Origin: Streptomyces sp. B21-083
Lineage (GTDB): Bacteria > Actinomycetota > Actinomycetes > Streptomycetales > Streptomycetaceae
NCBI RefSeq assembly: GCF_036898825.1
Contig: NZ_JARUND010000002.1
Span: 744,001-808,000, forward strand
DNA: 64,000 bases
Direction of reading: 5' to 3'
Each line of letters begins with the position of its first letter. The first letter of the stretch is position 1. Below are positions 53,195 through 61,631 of this stretch, piece by piece. The translations under genes and the position numbers were made by a program. The notes beneath the pieces are model-generated. The model ran no database searches. It worked only from the letters and a program-made list of their open reading frames with translations, and had not been told where the DNA came from.

Positions 53195-54217
53195 TCAGAC
53201 CCGCGCGGCGCGCTCGCGGTCCCGTGCGGGTCGTGGGTTTCTGCCGCGCAGGCGGCCCAACAGGCCGCGGGTTCGCTCTGGTTCGCCGGCTCGCCCGGCC
53301 ACCTCCGGTCGGCTGCCGTGCTGCACGGGCACGGGCACGGGCCGGACGCGCTGCTGTTCGAGCGCTTCGTGCGCGGGCGGGGCCGGTTCCGACGTAGGGC
53401 GCGGTGCGGGTCGGTGGTCGCGGGCCTCGGCCAGCGTTACGGTCAGGTCCGCGCGAAGCCAGAGGATCTCGTCCGGATCGTCCGCCGTCATGATCCGTTC
53501 GGCGAGACCGGCGGTGGGCGAACCCGGCAGGCCGTGGGCCGGCTGTTCCGGCCGCAAGCGGTTCACATAGGCGCGTTCGTAAGGGTCGTCGACGATTTCC
53601 GCGACCTGGGCGGGGTCGAGGAAGGACGCCACGACCGCGGCCCGCGCCCACGGGTCGCAGGCCGGCCGGAGCAGGAATCCCAGTTGCCGTCCCCGCCAGT
53701 TGCGGGGCCGCCGGTCCAGGCCTGCTTCGAGTTGGTCGCGCAGACTCTGCGAGGTGCGGCCGGTCAGTAGCGGGGCGCTGTCCTCGCCGACCGCGAACTG
53801 CCTTAGTTCGTCGGCGAGATACAGCCACACCACGGCCCGGTAGCGGTTGAGGTAGAAGGTCACCGGTGTCACCAGGCCCAGTCGCGCCAGGCGGGTGAAC
53901 CGGGTGGGCGTCACATCCATGAGCTTCGCGCCATCGGCCGTGCCCACCGCCCGGACGCGTTCGCGCAGTGTCTCGGGGAAGTTTTCGTCGTTGCGCAGCC
54001 GGTGGATCTCGTCACGGTCGACGCGTCGGCCGCCGCCTCCTTCGTCAGGAACGGTCCGGACGCACCCGAGGTGGACCGCGAGGTCGAACTCACGCCGCTT
54101 CAATCCCAGTTCACGTGCGGCACGGCTCGGTGCGAAGGGCCCGCCGGAGGTTCGGAGCGTGCCGGTGGGCGGTGTGGTGGCGGTCTGAGCGGGTGGCGTG
54201 ATGCTGATGCCTGACAT
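53195..54217 (-). CDS. DUF6397-like protein with helix-turn-helix segments
   Basis: 340 aa. Residues about 30-70 (SRAARELGLKRREFDLAVHLG) and about 98-125 (MDVTPTRFTRLARLGLVTPV) look like helix-turn-helix or excisionase-type motifs. The middle holds GRQLGFLLRPACDPWARAAVVASFLDP. The last 100 residues are Arg/Pro-rich and disordered-looking. Streptomyces-specific, function unknown; DNA binding is an inference from the helix-turn-helix pattern. Confidence 0.65.
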   Translation of the reverse strand: MSGISITPPAQTATTPPTGTLRTSGGPFAPSRAARELGLKRREFDLAVHLGCVRTVPDEGGGGRRVDRDEIHRLRNDENFPETLRERVRAVGTADGAKLMDVTPTRFTRLARLGLVTPVTFYLNRYRAVVWLYLADELRQFAVGEDSAPLLTGRTSQSLRDQLEAGLDRRPRNWRGRQLGFLLRPACDPWARAAVVASFLDPAQVAEIVDDPYERAYVNRLRPEQPAHGLPGSPTAGLAERIMTADDPDEILWLRADLTVTLAEARDHRPAPRPTSEPAPPAHEALEQQRVRPVPVPVQHGSRPEVAGRAGEPERTRGLLGRLRGRNPRPARDRERAARV

Positions 54218-54344
54218 GGTCGGTCTCCCCCGTGGAGTGGATGGCCCGCGCCGTGTGCGCCGGCCCTGGGAAAAACCGTATCCGGTTTGGCGCCCGGCCC
54301 GGCGAGGCTGTGGATAACTTACGCCGGGGCGCCGTTTCCGCAGG

Positions 54345-54758
54345 TCAGAGGTCTGATGTCGGAATGTTTGCGGGTTGCCTGGCGTCCACGTCGAGGTGTT
54401 CGCCGACCCGATTGACGAGCAGTGTCATCTCGTAGGCGATCTGGCCGATGTCGGCCTCGGCGGCGCTGAGCACGCACAGACAGCTGCCGGTGCCGGCCGC
54501 CGTGACGAACAGCACCGCGTCGTCGAACTCGATCATCGTCTGACGCACTCTGCCCGCGCCGAAGTGACGTCCCGAGCCCTTCGCCAGGCTGTGCAGGCCC
54601 GACGACACGGCGGCCAGATGCTCGGCGTCCTCACGTCGAAGTCCCGTACTCGCACCGGTCACCAGCCCGTCGTTCGACAGGACCAGGGCATGTCGTATGT
54701 GTTCGACACGCTCGGTCAGATCGTCCAGAAGCCAGCCAAGTCCTTGCTTCTCCGCCAT
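54345..54758 (-). CDS. Roadblock/LC7-domain protein (CvnB paralogue)
   Basis: 137 aa from ATG 54756-54758 (GGAG upstream). Single Roadblock/LC7 fold: LGWLLDDLTERVEHIRHALVL, then SNDGLVTGAS, RREDAEHLAAVSSGLHSLAKG, and FGAGRVRQTMIEFDDAVLFV. Closely similar along its length to the CvnB of the conservon at 56507-56944, but solitary and separated by a convergently placed PPOX gene. Roadblock proteins act as partners of small GTPases such as CvnD, so it could serve the neighbouring conservon. Confidence 0.87.
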   Translation of the reverse strand: MAEKQGLGWLLDDLTERVEHIRHALVLSNDGLVTGASTGLRREDAEHLAAVSSGLHSLAKGSGRHFGAGRVRQTMIEFDDAVLFVTAAGTGSCLCVLSAAEADIGQIAYEMTLLVNRVGEHLDVDARQPANIPTSDL

Positions 54759-54853
54759 GTTTCCGATCTCCCCGTACAACAGGTCCTCCAAGCCGAAGGA
54801 TCTGGTCAGCCAGCCTTCCCCACGGCCGCCCTCCGAGCAAGCAGGATGGGCGC

Positions 54854-55282
54854 ATGGCACAGAAGATGACTGACGAGGAATGGCGGGCCTTCGTCTCGCA
54901 CGGCACCCGCACCGGAAAGCTGTCGAGCGTCCGAGCGGACGGAAGCCCGCACGTGGCCCCGATCTGGTTTCTGCTCGACGGTGATGACCTGGTGTTCAAC
55001 ACCGGGAAGGACACGGTGAAGGGGCGCAACCTGGCCCGCGACGGCCGGATAGCGCTGTGCGTGGACGACGACCGGCCACCTTTCGACTACGTCGTGATCC
55101 AGGGCCGGGCGACGCTGTCGGAGGAACTGGACGACGTCCGGCACTGGGCCGCGCGCATCGGCGCGCGTTACATGGGCGAGGAGCGGGCCGAGGAGTTCGG
55201 CGCCCGAAACGGTGTTCCCGGGGAACTGCTCGTCCGCGTCCGCATCGAGAAGGTGCTGGCGCAGACCGCCGTCGCCCACTGA
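54854..55282 (+). CDS. PPOX-class flavin/F420-dependent oxidoreductase
   Basis: 142 aa, a split beta-barrel of the pyridoxamine-5'-phosphate-oxidase-like family. GTRTGKLSSVRADGSPHVAPIWF is the cofactor-binding strand pair, followed by FNTGKDTVKGRNLARDGRIALCV and VVIQGRATL. Many actinobacterial members use F420. No ribosome site better than GCATGG context. Divergent from the lone Roadblock gene. Substrate unknown. Confidence 0.83.
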   Translation: MAQKMTDEEWRAFVSHGTRTGKLSSVRADGSPHVAPIWFLLDGDDLVFNTGKDTVKGRNLARDGRIALCVDDDRPPFDYVVIQGRATLSEELDDVRHWAARIGARYMGEERAEEFGARNGVPGELLVRVRIEKVLAQTAVAH

Positions 55283-55315
55283 GGAAGGGCGCGGCTCACT
55301 CGCGCGCTCCTCGCG

Positions 55316-55921
55316 TCAGCTCACGGAGTCGAGCAGCCGGGCGGTGTGCATCCGCCCGGCGTACTCGACCAGTCGGATCAGCACTTCCTTGCCCGAGTCA
55401 CGGTCGCGGGCGTCGCAGAGCACCACGGGCGTGCCCTGGTCGAGGTCGAGGGCGCGCGACACGTCCTGCACGTTGTAGGAGCGGGCGCCCGCGAAGCAGT
55501 TGACGGCCACCACGAAGGGGATGTGGCGGTGCTCGAAGTAGTCCACGGCGGGGAAACAGTCCTCCAGTCGGCGGGTGTCCGCGAGGACGACGGCCCCGAG
55601 GGCGCCTTGCGACAGTTCGTCCCACAGAAACCAGAAACGGTCCTGGCCCGGCGTACCGAACAGATACAGGGACAGGCCTGAGCGAATGGTGATGCGGCCG
55701 AAGTCCATGGCGACGGTCGTGGTGACCTTCTGGTCCACACCGTCGGTGTCGTCCACCGACTGGCCTGCCTCGCTCAGCAGTTCCTCGGTGCGCAGCGGCC
55801 TGATCTCACTGACCGCGCCCACCAGGGTGGTCTTACCCACGCCGAATCCACCGGCGACCAGAATCTTCAGCGCCAGTGCGGACATCTCGTCGTCCGTGGC
55901 GTCGGAGTGCTCGGAGACCAT
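55316..55921 (-). CDS. cvnD: Conservon GTPase CvnD
   Basis: 201 aa. Ras-like ATP/GTP-binding protein of the conservon complex. G1 GGFGVGKTT, switch region TTTVAMDFG, G3 FGTPGQDRF, and VAVNCFAG at the G4 position (NKxD degenerate), as in other CvnD/MglA-like proteins. Acts with the CvnA kinase, CvnB and CvnC at the membrane, somewhat like a eukaryotic G-protein-coupled system. The gap to cvnC (149 bases) is larger than usual for conservons and contains a small ORF. Confidence 0.9.
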   Translation of the reverse strand: MVSEHSDATDDEMSALALKILVAGGFGVGKTTLVGAVSEIRPLRTEELLSEAGQSVDDTDGVDQKVTTTVAMDFGRITIRSGLSLYLFGTPGQDRFWFLWDELSQGALGAVVLADTRRLEDCFPAVDYFEHRHIPFVVAVNCFAGARSYNVQDVSRALDLDQGTPVVLCDARDRDSGKEVLIRLVEYAGRMHTARLLDSVS

Positions 55922-55924
55922 CGA

Positions 55925-56032
55925 TCACTTCTCTCGGGAGGGCCGGCAAAGGTCGACGTTCATGGGTGTGTACCGCGCCCCCGCGGTGGCTCCGCGCGCG
56001 GTGTCGCCGCGTGTGTGCGAGTTCGGCATCAT
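55925..56032 (-). CDS. Possible 35-aa ORF between cvnC and cvnD
   Basis: ATG-ATG start at 56027-56032 with GGCGAGGAGAAG about 9 bases upstream; the TGA stop is three bases before the cvnD ATG. Sequence begins MMPNSHTRGDTARG and ends VDLCRPSREK. No recognised domain. The ribosome site and tight junction argue for translation, perhaps only to couple cvnD; size and lack of family leave it uncertain. Confidence 0.35.
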   Translation of the reverse strand: MMPNSHTRGDTARGATAGARYTPMNVDLCRPSREK

Positions 56033-56070
56033 GACAACGGCTTCTCCTCGCCGGGGAATGGGCCTCTCAT

Positions 56071-56484
56071 CTACAGCGCCCTCAGTCCTTCGATCACCTC
56101 GCGCAGAATGCGTTCATCGGGCAGCTGCGCGGGCGGTACCGGACGGCTGACGGTGACACAGCCCAGTTCCAGGAGGTCACCGAGCAGCACCCTCACCACT
56201 CCTACGGGGAGGTCGGCGTCCGCGGCGAGTTCGGCGACGGACTGTGTCTCCGTACGGCACAGGTCGACGAGGGTCCGATGCTCGGGGCCGAGCACGGTGT
56301 CGTCGTCCATGGCGGGCGCGCCCGGGTCGAGCGTGACGAGCGCGATCAGGTCGAAGCGCACCCCCGTGGGGCCGGGTCTGGTGCGTCCGCCCGTCATGGC
56401 GTACGGACGGACGAGGGGCCCGGCCTCGTTGTCGTACCACTGGCTGCCCGGTTCCCGCAGGGTGCCTGTCGTGTCCTCGGTCAT
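56071..56484 (-). CDS. cvnC: Conservon protein CvnC (DUF742)
   Basis: 137 aa. DUF742 pattern: WYDNEAGPLVRPYAMTGGRT, FDLIALVTLD, then a winged-helix-like segment HRTLVDLCRTETQSVAELAADADLPVGVVRVLLGDL read over two helices and ELGCVTV. Third gene of the conservon, 22 bases after cvnB. DUF742 proteins bridge the sensor and GTPase in conservon complexes. Confidence 0.92.
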   Translation of the reverse strand: MTEDTTGTLREPGSQWYDNEAGPLVRPYAMTGGRTRPGPTGVRFDLIALVTLDPGAPAMDDDTVLGPEHRTLVDLCRTETQSVAELAADADLPVGVVRVLLGDLLELGCVTVSRPVPPAQLPDERILREVIEGLRAL

Positions 56485-56506
56485 CTGTGCGGACTGCCCT
56501 CTCGCC

Positions 56507-56944
56507 TCATCCGGCGGCAGGCGGGCGGGCAGCTGACCGAGGCGCCGTGTGGAGGTGCTCGCCCACGCGTTTCACCAGCCGCGCCATCTCGTACGCCACG
56601 AGGCCTATGTCGGCGGTCACGGCGGTGAGTACCGCGAGGCAGGAGCCGTCGCCCGCGGCGGCGACGAACAGGAAGCCGTCGTCCATCTCCACCATGGTCT
56701 GCCGCACGCCACCGGCGCCGAAGTGCCGTCCCGCACCCTTGGCAAGGCTGTGGAAGCCCGAGGCGACCGCGGCCAGGTGCTCCGCGTCCTCGCGTTTGAG
56801 ATCGGTGGAGGCGCCCACCGCGAGTCCGTCGTTGGAGAGCACCACCGCGTGCCGTACCTCGCTGACGCGCAGTACGAGGTCGTCCAGCAGCCAGTCGAGT
56901 TCGCCGGAGCGCCGCTCCGCCCTCGTGCCCGGGTCCTTGATCAT
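56507..56944 (-). CDS. cvnB: Conservon protein CvnB (Roadblock/LC7)
   Basis: 145 aa. Roadblock fold: LDWLLDDLVLRVSEVRHAVVL, SNDGLAVGAS, KREDAEHLAAVASGFHSLAKG, FGAGGVRQTMVEMDDGFLFV. Its ATG overlaps the cvnA stop (ATGA). Expected to regulate nucleotide exchange or hydrolysis on CvnD. About 60 percent alike by eye to the lone Roadblock protein at 54345-54758. Confidence 0.93.
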   Translation of the reverse strand: MIKDPGTRAERRSGELDWLLDDLVLRVSEVRHAVVLSNDGLAVGASTDLKREDAEHLAAVASGFHSLAKGAGRHFGAGGVRQTMVEMDDGFLFVAAAGDGSCLAVLTAVTADIGLVAYEMARLVKRVGEHLHTAPRSAARPPAAG

Positions 56945-59475
56945 GCGCGGTCTCCTTCGCTGCTGTCTCTGCCGGTTTCGGAACCTCGGGCGGCTCCGCG
57001 GCCGGGTGACCTGCCGCCGCCCCGCACCCAGCCGTCGTGGTAGGCCGCCATGCGGTCTCGTACGGCCTCCGGGGTGCGCTTCTCCTCGCTGCGGGCACCC
57101 GGCGTCCGTGTCGGCTCCGCCGGGCGCTGTTCGCGCAGTTGGGGAGCGAGGTGCGCCTGTCGAACGCGCCGCGGGAGGTCGTCGCTCTCCTCCGCGTCGC
57201 CGGGGTCCTCTGGAGGACGGTGCAGCCGCAGGGCGGTGACTCCTGGGGGTGGGGTTTCGGAGGCGGTCTCCGCCACGGCCTGTACGGGAGCCACGAGTGC
57301 GGGGCGGTCCGCCGACGCCTGCACCGGCTCCTGGGACGGGGCGGTGGCAACGGGCACGCGCGCGTACTCGCGCTCGACAGCTCGCTGCCGGTCCACCGCC
57401 GCGCGGGGCGCGCGTTCGGCCGCGCCGCCGTGCAGCAGTGCCGTGGGCAGCAGGACGACCGCGGTGGTCCCGCCGTAGGGAGAGGTCCGCAGGTGCACCT
57501 TGATGCCGTGCCGCGCGGCGAGCCTGCTGACCACGAAGAGCCCGAGCCGGTCGCTGTCGAACAGGTCGAGCGCCTCGGACTGTTCGATGCGGCGGTTCGC
57601 CTCCGCGAGGGTTTCCCGACCCATCCCGAGGCCCCGGTCCTCGACCTCCACGGCGTAGCCGTTGCCGACCGGTTCTCCGGTGACGCGTACCCGGGTGTGC
57701 GGGGGTGAGAACTGGGCCGCGTTCTCGACGATCTCGGCCAGGAGATGCGTGAGGTCGGCGACGGCGGCGCCGGCGACGGCCGCCTCGGGGAATTGGCGTA
57801 CCTCCACGCGCGCGTAGTCCTCGACTTCGGAGACGGCGGCGCGGACCACGTTCGTCAGGGAGACCGGCAGGCGCCAGGCCCGGCCGGGCGCCGCTCCGGA
57901 GAGGATGATCAGGCTCTCCGCGTGGCGCCGCATACGGGTGGTGAGGTGGTCCAGCCGGAACAGGTCACTGAGTTCGTTCGGGTCGTCGGATCTGCGCTCC
58001 ATGCTGTCGAGGAGACTCAGCTGGCGGTGGACGAGGACCTGGCTGCGGCGCGCGAGGTTGACGAAGACCCCGGAGATGCCGCTGGCGAGTTCCGCGCGTT
58101 CCACGGCGGCGTGCAGCGCGGCACGGTGGACGGTGGCGAGGGCCTCCGCGACCTGCTCGGTCTCGTCCTCGGCGGGCGGTCCTTGGGGTGCCTCGGCCCG
58201 GATGTCGATCTCCTCTCCCGCGCGCAGCTTCAGCATGGCCTGCGGAAGTTTGTGGCGGGCGATCTCCAGGGCGCTGTTGCGCAGACTCACCAGCTCGACC
58301 ACGAGGCCGCGTCCGATGCGTACGGAGATCACCAGGGAGGCGACGACGGAGGCGAGGCCGAAGAGCACCGCGGCGCCGGCCGGGGTGAGCAGGCCCCGGG
58401 TGAAGGGATCGGCCCGGTGCGCGACGTCGTGGCCCGCGTCCGTCTCGATGGCCCGCATACCGTCCCGCACGCGTGCGTGTGTTCCGGCCCAGGTCGCTTC
58501 GGGTGCGGCGGCGATCGCCCTGACGCCCGGGCGGGCGCCGAGCACCTTGTCCTCGACGGCGGCCAGAGTGGCGTACGCGGTACCTGCCGCGAGGTTCTGC
58601 CAGGTGGCTCGCTCCGGGCCACGCAGGTCCGACGCGGTGGCTTCCAGCAGGTTACGGCGGGTGTCGACTGCTCCGGTGAAGAGCCGCAGCCGCTGTCCGT
58701 CGAGCCGCCCGGCGAGCCGCGCCCCGGCGAGAACGGTGTCCTCCTGGGCCAGCGACTCTCCCGCACGGGAGAATTCGAGCAGTACGCGCGCGTCGGAGCC
58801 GAGTTGGGCGTCCTGAATGCCGGTGAGCGCACCGCCCACGGCGAAGGCTTCGGAGATGCTCCTGGTGTAGCGCGCGTAGGCCTCGGCCCATCCCGTACGG
58901 CGGTCGAGTACCGAGGCTCGCAGCGTGCGCAGTTGTTCGACGCCGACGACGAAGGTTTCCAGTCGCTCCGCGACCCCGGCGGGCAGTTCCTCGCCGTCGG
59001 CGACGGTGTTGCGGCCGCCGAGGCGAAGCTTCGCCACGGTCCGGTCGGTGTGCTCGCCGAGCGTCCTGAGGTCGAACCCCGATACGGCGGCCGGATCGGT
59101 GGCGCGGCGTACGGCGGCCTCGCGTTCGGCCTGGAGCGCGGCGACGGCGGCGGCGACCGGGGCGCGCACCTGGGAGTCGACGCGCTGCAACTGCCGCAGC
59201 CGGGCGACGTCCTGGGCCGTGGTGACGGTGGCGTACGCCCACAGCGCGAGGAGCGAGACAACCGGCACCATCAGCAGGCAGACGATCTTGGCGCGGACGG
59301 TTCCTGGTCGCAGCCGCCAGCGTCCCGCGCGCGAGGGCATCTCGTCGGGCATGGTTCCGAGCAGTTCGTCGGAGCCTTCGTCGGCCGGCGGACCGGCGTG
59401 CGCGCGGCGTCCGCGCGTCGGGGGCGGGGGCGCCGTCCCGGCGCTGGGTCTCGGGGTCCTACGGGGTGTGCGCAT
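56941..59475 (-). CDS. cvnA: Conservon sensor histidine kinase CvnA
   Basis: 844 aa from ATG 59473-59475 (GAGGAGG just upstream). Cytoplasmic Pro/Arg-rich N-terminus, first membrane helix IVCLLMVPVVSLLALWAY, an extracellular nitrate/sulphate-sensor-like helical domain (residues about 75-330), second helix AVLFGLASVVASLVISVRIG with a HAMP-like linker, then the kinase core: VNLARRSQVLVHRQLSLLD dimerisation helices, N-box EIVENAAQFSPP, G-box EDRGLGMG, and DRLGLFVVSRLAARHGI. The usual phospho-His is not obvious, as in other CvnA/nitrate-sensor kinases. A disordered 130-residue tail follows. First gene of cvnABCD. Confidence 0.92.
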   Translation of the reverse strand: MRTPRRTPRPSAGTAPPPPTRGRRAHAGPPADEGSDELLGTMPDEMPSRAGRWRLRPGTVRAKIVCLLMVPVVSLLALWAYATVTTAQDVARLRQLQRVDSQVRAPVAAAVAALQAEREAAVRRATDPAAVSGFDLRTLGEHTDRTVAKLRLGGRNTVADGEELPAGVAERLETFVVGVEQLRTLRASVLDRRTGWAEAYARYTRSISEAFAVGGALTGIQDAQLGSDARVLLEFSRAGESLAQEDTVLAGARLAGRLDGQRLRLFTGAVDTRRNLLEATASDLRGPERATWQNLAAGTAYATLAAVEDKVLGARPGVRAIAAAPEATWAGTHARVRDGMRAIETDAGHDVAHRADPFTRGLLTPAGAAVLFGLASVVASLVISVRIGRGLVVELVSLRNSALEIARHKLPQAMLKLRAGEEIDIRAEAPQGPPAEDETEQVAEALATVHRAALHAAVERAELASGISGVFVNLARRSQVLVHRQLSLLDSMERRSDDPNELSDLFRLDHLTTRMRRHAESLIILSGAAPGRAWRLPVSLTNVVRAAVSEVEDYARVEVRQFPEAAVAGAAVADLTHLLAEIVENAAQFSPPHTRVRVTGEPVGNGYAVEVEDRGLGMGRETLAEANRRIEQSEALDLFDSDRLGLFVVSRLAARHGIKVHLRTSPYGGTTAVVLLPTALLHGGAAERAPRAAVDRQRAVEREYARVPVATAPSQEPVQASADRPALVAPVQAVAETASETPPPGVTALRLHRPPEDPGDAEESDDLPRRVRQAHLAPQLREQRPAEPTRTPGARSEEKRTPEAVRDRMAAYHDGWVRGGGRSPGRGAARGSETGRDSSEGDRA

Positions 59476-59534
59476 GGCCTCCTCGCTCGTGGTGGTTCGG
59501 GTCTGCCCGCGGGTCGTGGACAGCCCGCCGTGCG

Positions 59535-60314
59535 TCACTGACGGGCGGCGAGGCTGTCGACCGGTCGCTGGGCGGACTCGGATTCCTGGCGTTCCCCGGC
59601 CGTCGGCGACAGTGCGACGAACGCCGAGGTCAGGAAGAGGTAGGACCCGAGGCCGACGGCGAGGGGGAAGATGAACTGCATCGCCGTGGCCCCGGGCAGC
59701 GTCTCGCCGGAGGGCGTGACGTCCACGCGCACCGCGAACATCGCGGTGTAGTGCATGCTGCTGACGGCCGCCCCCATGACGAGCGAGGCGACGGTCACCG
59801 CCATCGGCGACTTGATGTTCAGGGCCGCCCACAAGGCCGCGGTGGCAGCGACGACGGCGATCACCACGGAGAGCGCGACGAGCGCCGGGTCGTACTTCAC
59901 GTCACCGTGCAGGCGTACCGCGGCCATGCCGAGGTAGTGCATGCTCGCCACGCCCAGCCCGGTGGTGAGTCCGCCGACGAAGAGGGCGCGGGCCCGGTCG
60001 TGCCCGTAGCCGACGGCGAAGACCCCGGTGGAGACGACAGCCATGGCGACGAGGAGGCTGAGGATGGTCAGTGGCACGTCGTAACGGATGTCGGTGCCGC
60101 CGACGCTGAAGCCGAGCATGGCCACGAAGTGCATGGTCCAGATGCCGGTACCGATCGCGGAGGCCGCGGTGACGAGCCAGTTGCGGCGCGAGCGCCCGGT
60201 CGCGCCGAGCGCACGGACGGTGCAGCGCAAGCCGAGGGCGGCGCCTGTGCAGGCCATCACGTATGACAGTGCGGGGGTCAGCCAGCCGAAGGCGGCGTGG
60301 TCCAGGTGTCCCAT
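59535..60314 (-). CDS. MHYT-domain membrane sensor
   Basis: 259 aa, seven predicted membrane helices. The three MHYT-type motifs are MHFVAMLG, MHYLGMAAV and MHYTAMFAV; their Met and His residues are thought to bind copper and to sense O2, CO or NO. No cytoplasmic GGDEF/EAL output is attached, as usual in Streptomyces. Start at ATG 60312-60314; no good ribosome site, so possibly leaderless. It lies directly upstream of cvnA on the same strand (59-base gap) and could be co-transcribed with it. Confidence 0.9.
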   Translation of the reverse strand: MGHLDHAAFGWLTPALSYVMACTGAALGLRCTVRALGATGRSRRNWLVTAASAIGTGIWTMHFVAMLGFSVGGTDIRYDVPLTILSLLVAMAVVSTGVFAVGYGHDRARALFVGGLTTGLGVASMHYLGMAAVRLHGDVKYDPALVALSVVIAVVAATAALWAALNIKSPMAVTVASLVMGAAVSSMHYTAMFAVRVDVTPSGETLPGATAMQFIFPLAVGLGSYLFLTSAFVALSPTAGERQESESAQRPVDSLAARQ

Positions 60315-60457
60315 GACCACGGGACGCTAGTGGGGGCAAGGGGGCACATCGGGAGCGCATTTCGAAAGGTATTGAAATATGACAGGGAAATGCGCCTGAA
60401 CGATCGCGGCCAGCTCGAACATGCGCGCCCTGGGGTACTTCGCGTCTGTGCGGGATC

Positions 60458-61066
60458 ATGCGGAACATGAGCGACGACCACACACACGTCCAGGAGTTCT
60501 TCACCGCCCGCGCGGCCGACTGGGACAGCAGATTCCCCGACGACGGGCCCGCCTACGCCGCCGCGGTCGCCGACTTGGGGCTGCGTGAGGGATCCCGGGT
60601 GCTGGACGCGGGCTGTGGCACCGGGCGCGCCCTGAAGCCGCTGCGTGCCGCCGTGGGGCCCTCGGGAGTGGTCCTGGGGGCGGATCTGACCCCAGCCATG
60701 CTGGAGGCCGCGGTACGGGCCGGACGGGGCCTCGACGGGCAACTGCTGCTCGCCGACGCGGCGGCCCTCCCGCTGCGTTCGGAGTCGCTCGACGCCGTGT
60801 TCGCGGCGGGCCTGATCGCGCATCTGCCGCATCCGGGCGAGAACCTGCGGGAACTCGCGCGCGTGGTGCGCCCCGGCGGCACCCTGGCGCTGTTCCACCC
60901 GATCGGCAGAGCCGCGCTGGCTGCCCGACAGGGCCGGCAAATCACCCCGCAGGACCTGCGGGCGGAGGCCAGTCTCGGTCCGCTGCTGACCGGTGCGGGG
61001 TGGCACATGACTTCCTACGTGGACGAGGACGCACGATTTCTGGTGCTGGCCGTGCGACCGGTCTGA
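60458..61066 (+). CDS. SAM-dependent methyltransferase (class I)
   Basis: 202 aa (an ATG at 60467 is an alternative start). Rossmann methyltransferase: motif I VLDAGCGTGRALKPL, acidic residue of motif II in LGADLTPAMLEAA, ADAAALPLRSESLDAVFAAGLIAHLP (motif IV region) and ARVVRPGGTLALFHPIGR. Methyltransf_11 type; substrate unknown. Divergent from the MHYT gene. Confidence 0.85.
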   Translation: MRNMSDDHTHVQEFFTARAADWDSRFPDDGPAYAAAVADLGLREGSRVLDAGCGTGRALKPLRAAVGPSGVVLGADLTPAMLEAAVRAGRGLDGQLLLADAAALPLRSESLDAVFAAGLIAHLPHPGENLRELARVVRPGGTLALFHPIGRAALAARQGRQITPQDLRAEASLGPLLTGAGWHMTSYVDEDARFLVLAVRPV

Positions 61067-61148
61067 CCGAGACGGCCGCCGCGGGCCGCCTCACCGCGAC
61101 TGGCCTCTTCTGCCGTGGGCGCTCCAACTCTACGTTGGACACCGGCAG

Positions 61149-61496
61149 ATGAACGATCAACCTTGGCAACCACACAGGGGGAAGGTGGTCCGCGTGTTCG
61201 GCGGCATCCGTAAATCGTTCACAAGATTCCTCCGGTCCTGGCGCTCGGAAGAGGAAGAGAGCGCGGGGCGGAAGAAACGCACGCACAATCTTTTCGAGGC
61301 CGCCGCCGTGTATGTGTCGGCGTGCGCGGAGGACGACCAGGATCAGATGGACGAGGCCGTGACCTGGGTGCCTCCGGAGGCACTGTCGTTCGGGGTGAAC
61401 GAGCTGGCGTGCCGGGCCGTCATCGCGCTGGCCAGAGAGCGCGACGAGTCGCCGCGGACGGTGGCCCGGGAACTCCTCGGGCTGCCGAGGAACTGA
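61149..61496 (+). CDS. Uncharacterised basic/acidic small protein
   Basis: 115 aa from ATG 61149, or 100 aa from GTG 61194, which has the better ribosome site (GGGGGAAGG). Basic N-terminal part (IRKSFTRFLRSWR), then charged EEEESAGRKKRTH and a helical end (VNELACRAVIALARERDES). No membrane segment or known domain recognised. Streptomyces-type composition supports coding. Confidence 0.6.
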   Translation: MNDQPWQPHRGKVVRVFGGIRKSFTRFLRSWRSEEEESAGRKKRTHNLFEAAAVYVSACAEDDQDQMDEAVTWVPPEALSFGVNELACRAVIALARERDESPRTVARELLGLPRN

Positions 61497-61631
61497 CCGA
61501 AGCGGGTACATCCGGTCGATTCCCCCTGCCCGGCAGGAAAGCAGCAGCTCCGGGAGGAGTGGGAGCCGTGACAACAGTGTTCCGATCAGATTAGGGTGCG
61601 CGCCGACGGAAGAACCTATGGGGAGGCTGGG

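Noticed and set aside
53195..54217. Reading the DUF6397-like gene as an Xre/BldC regulator
   Set aside because: Helix-turn-helix-like segments are present but the spacing and flanking residues do not match BldC/MerR or Xre; left as uncharacterised.
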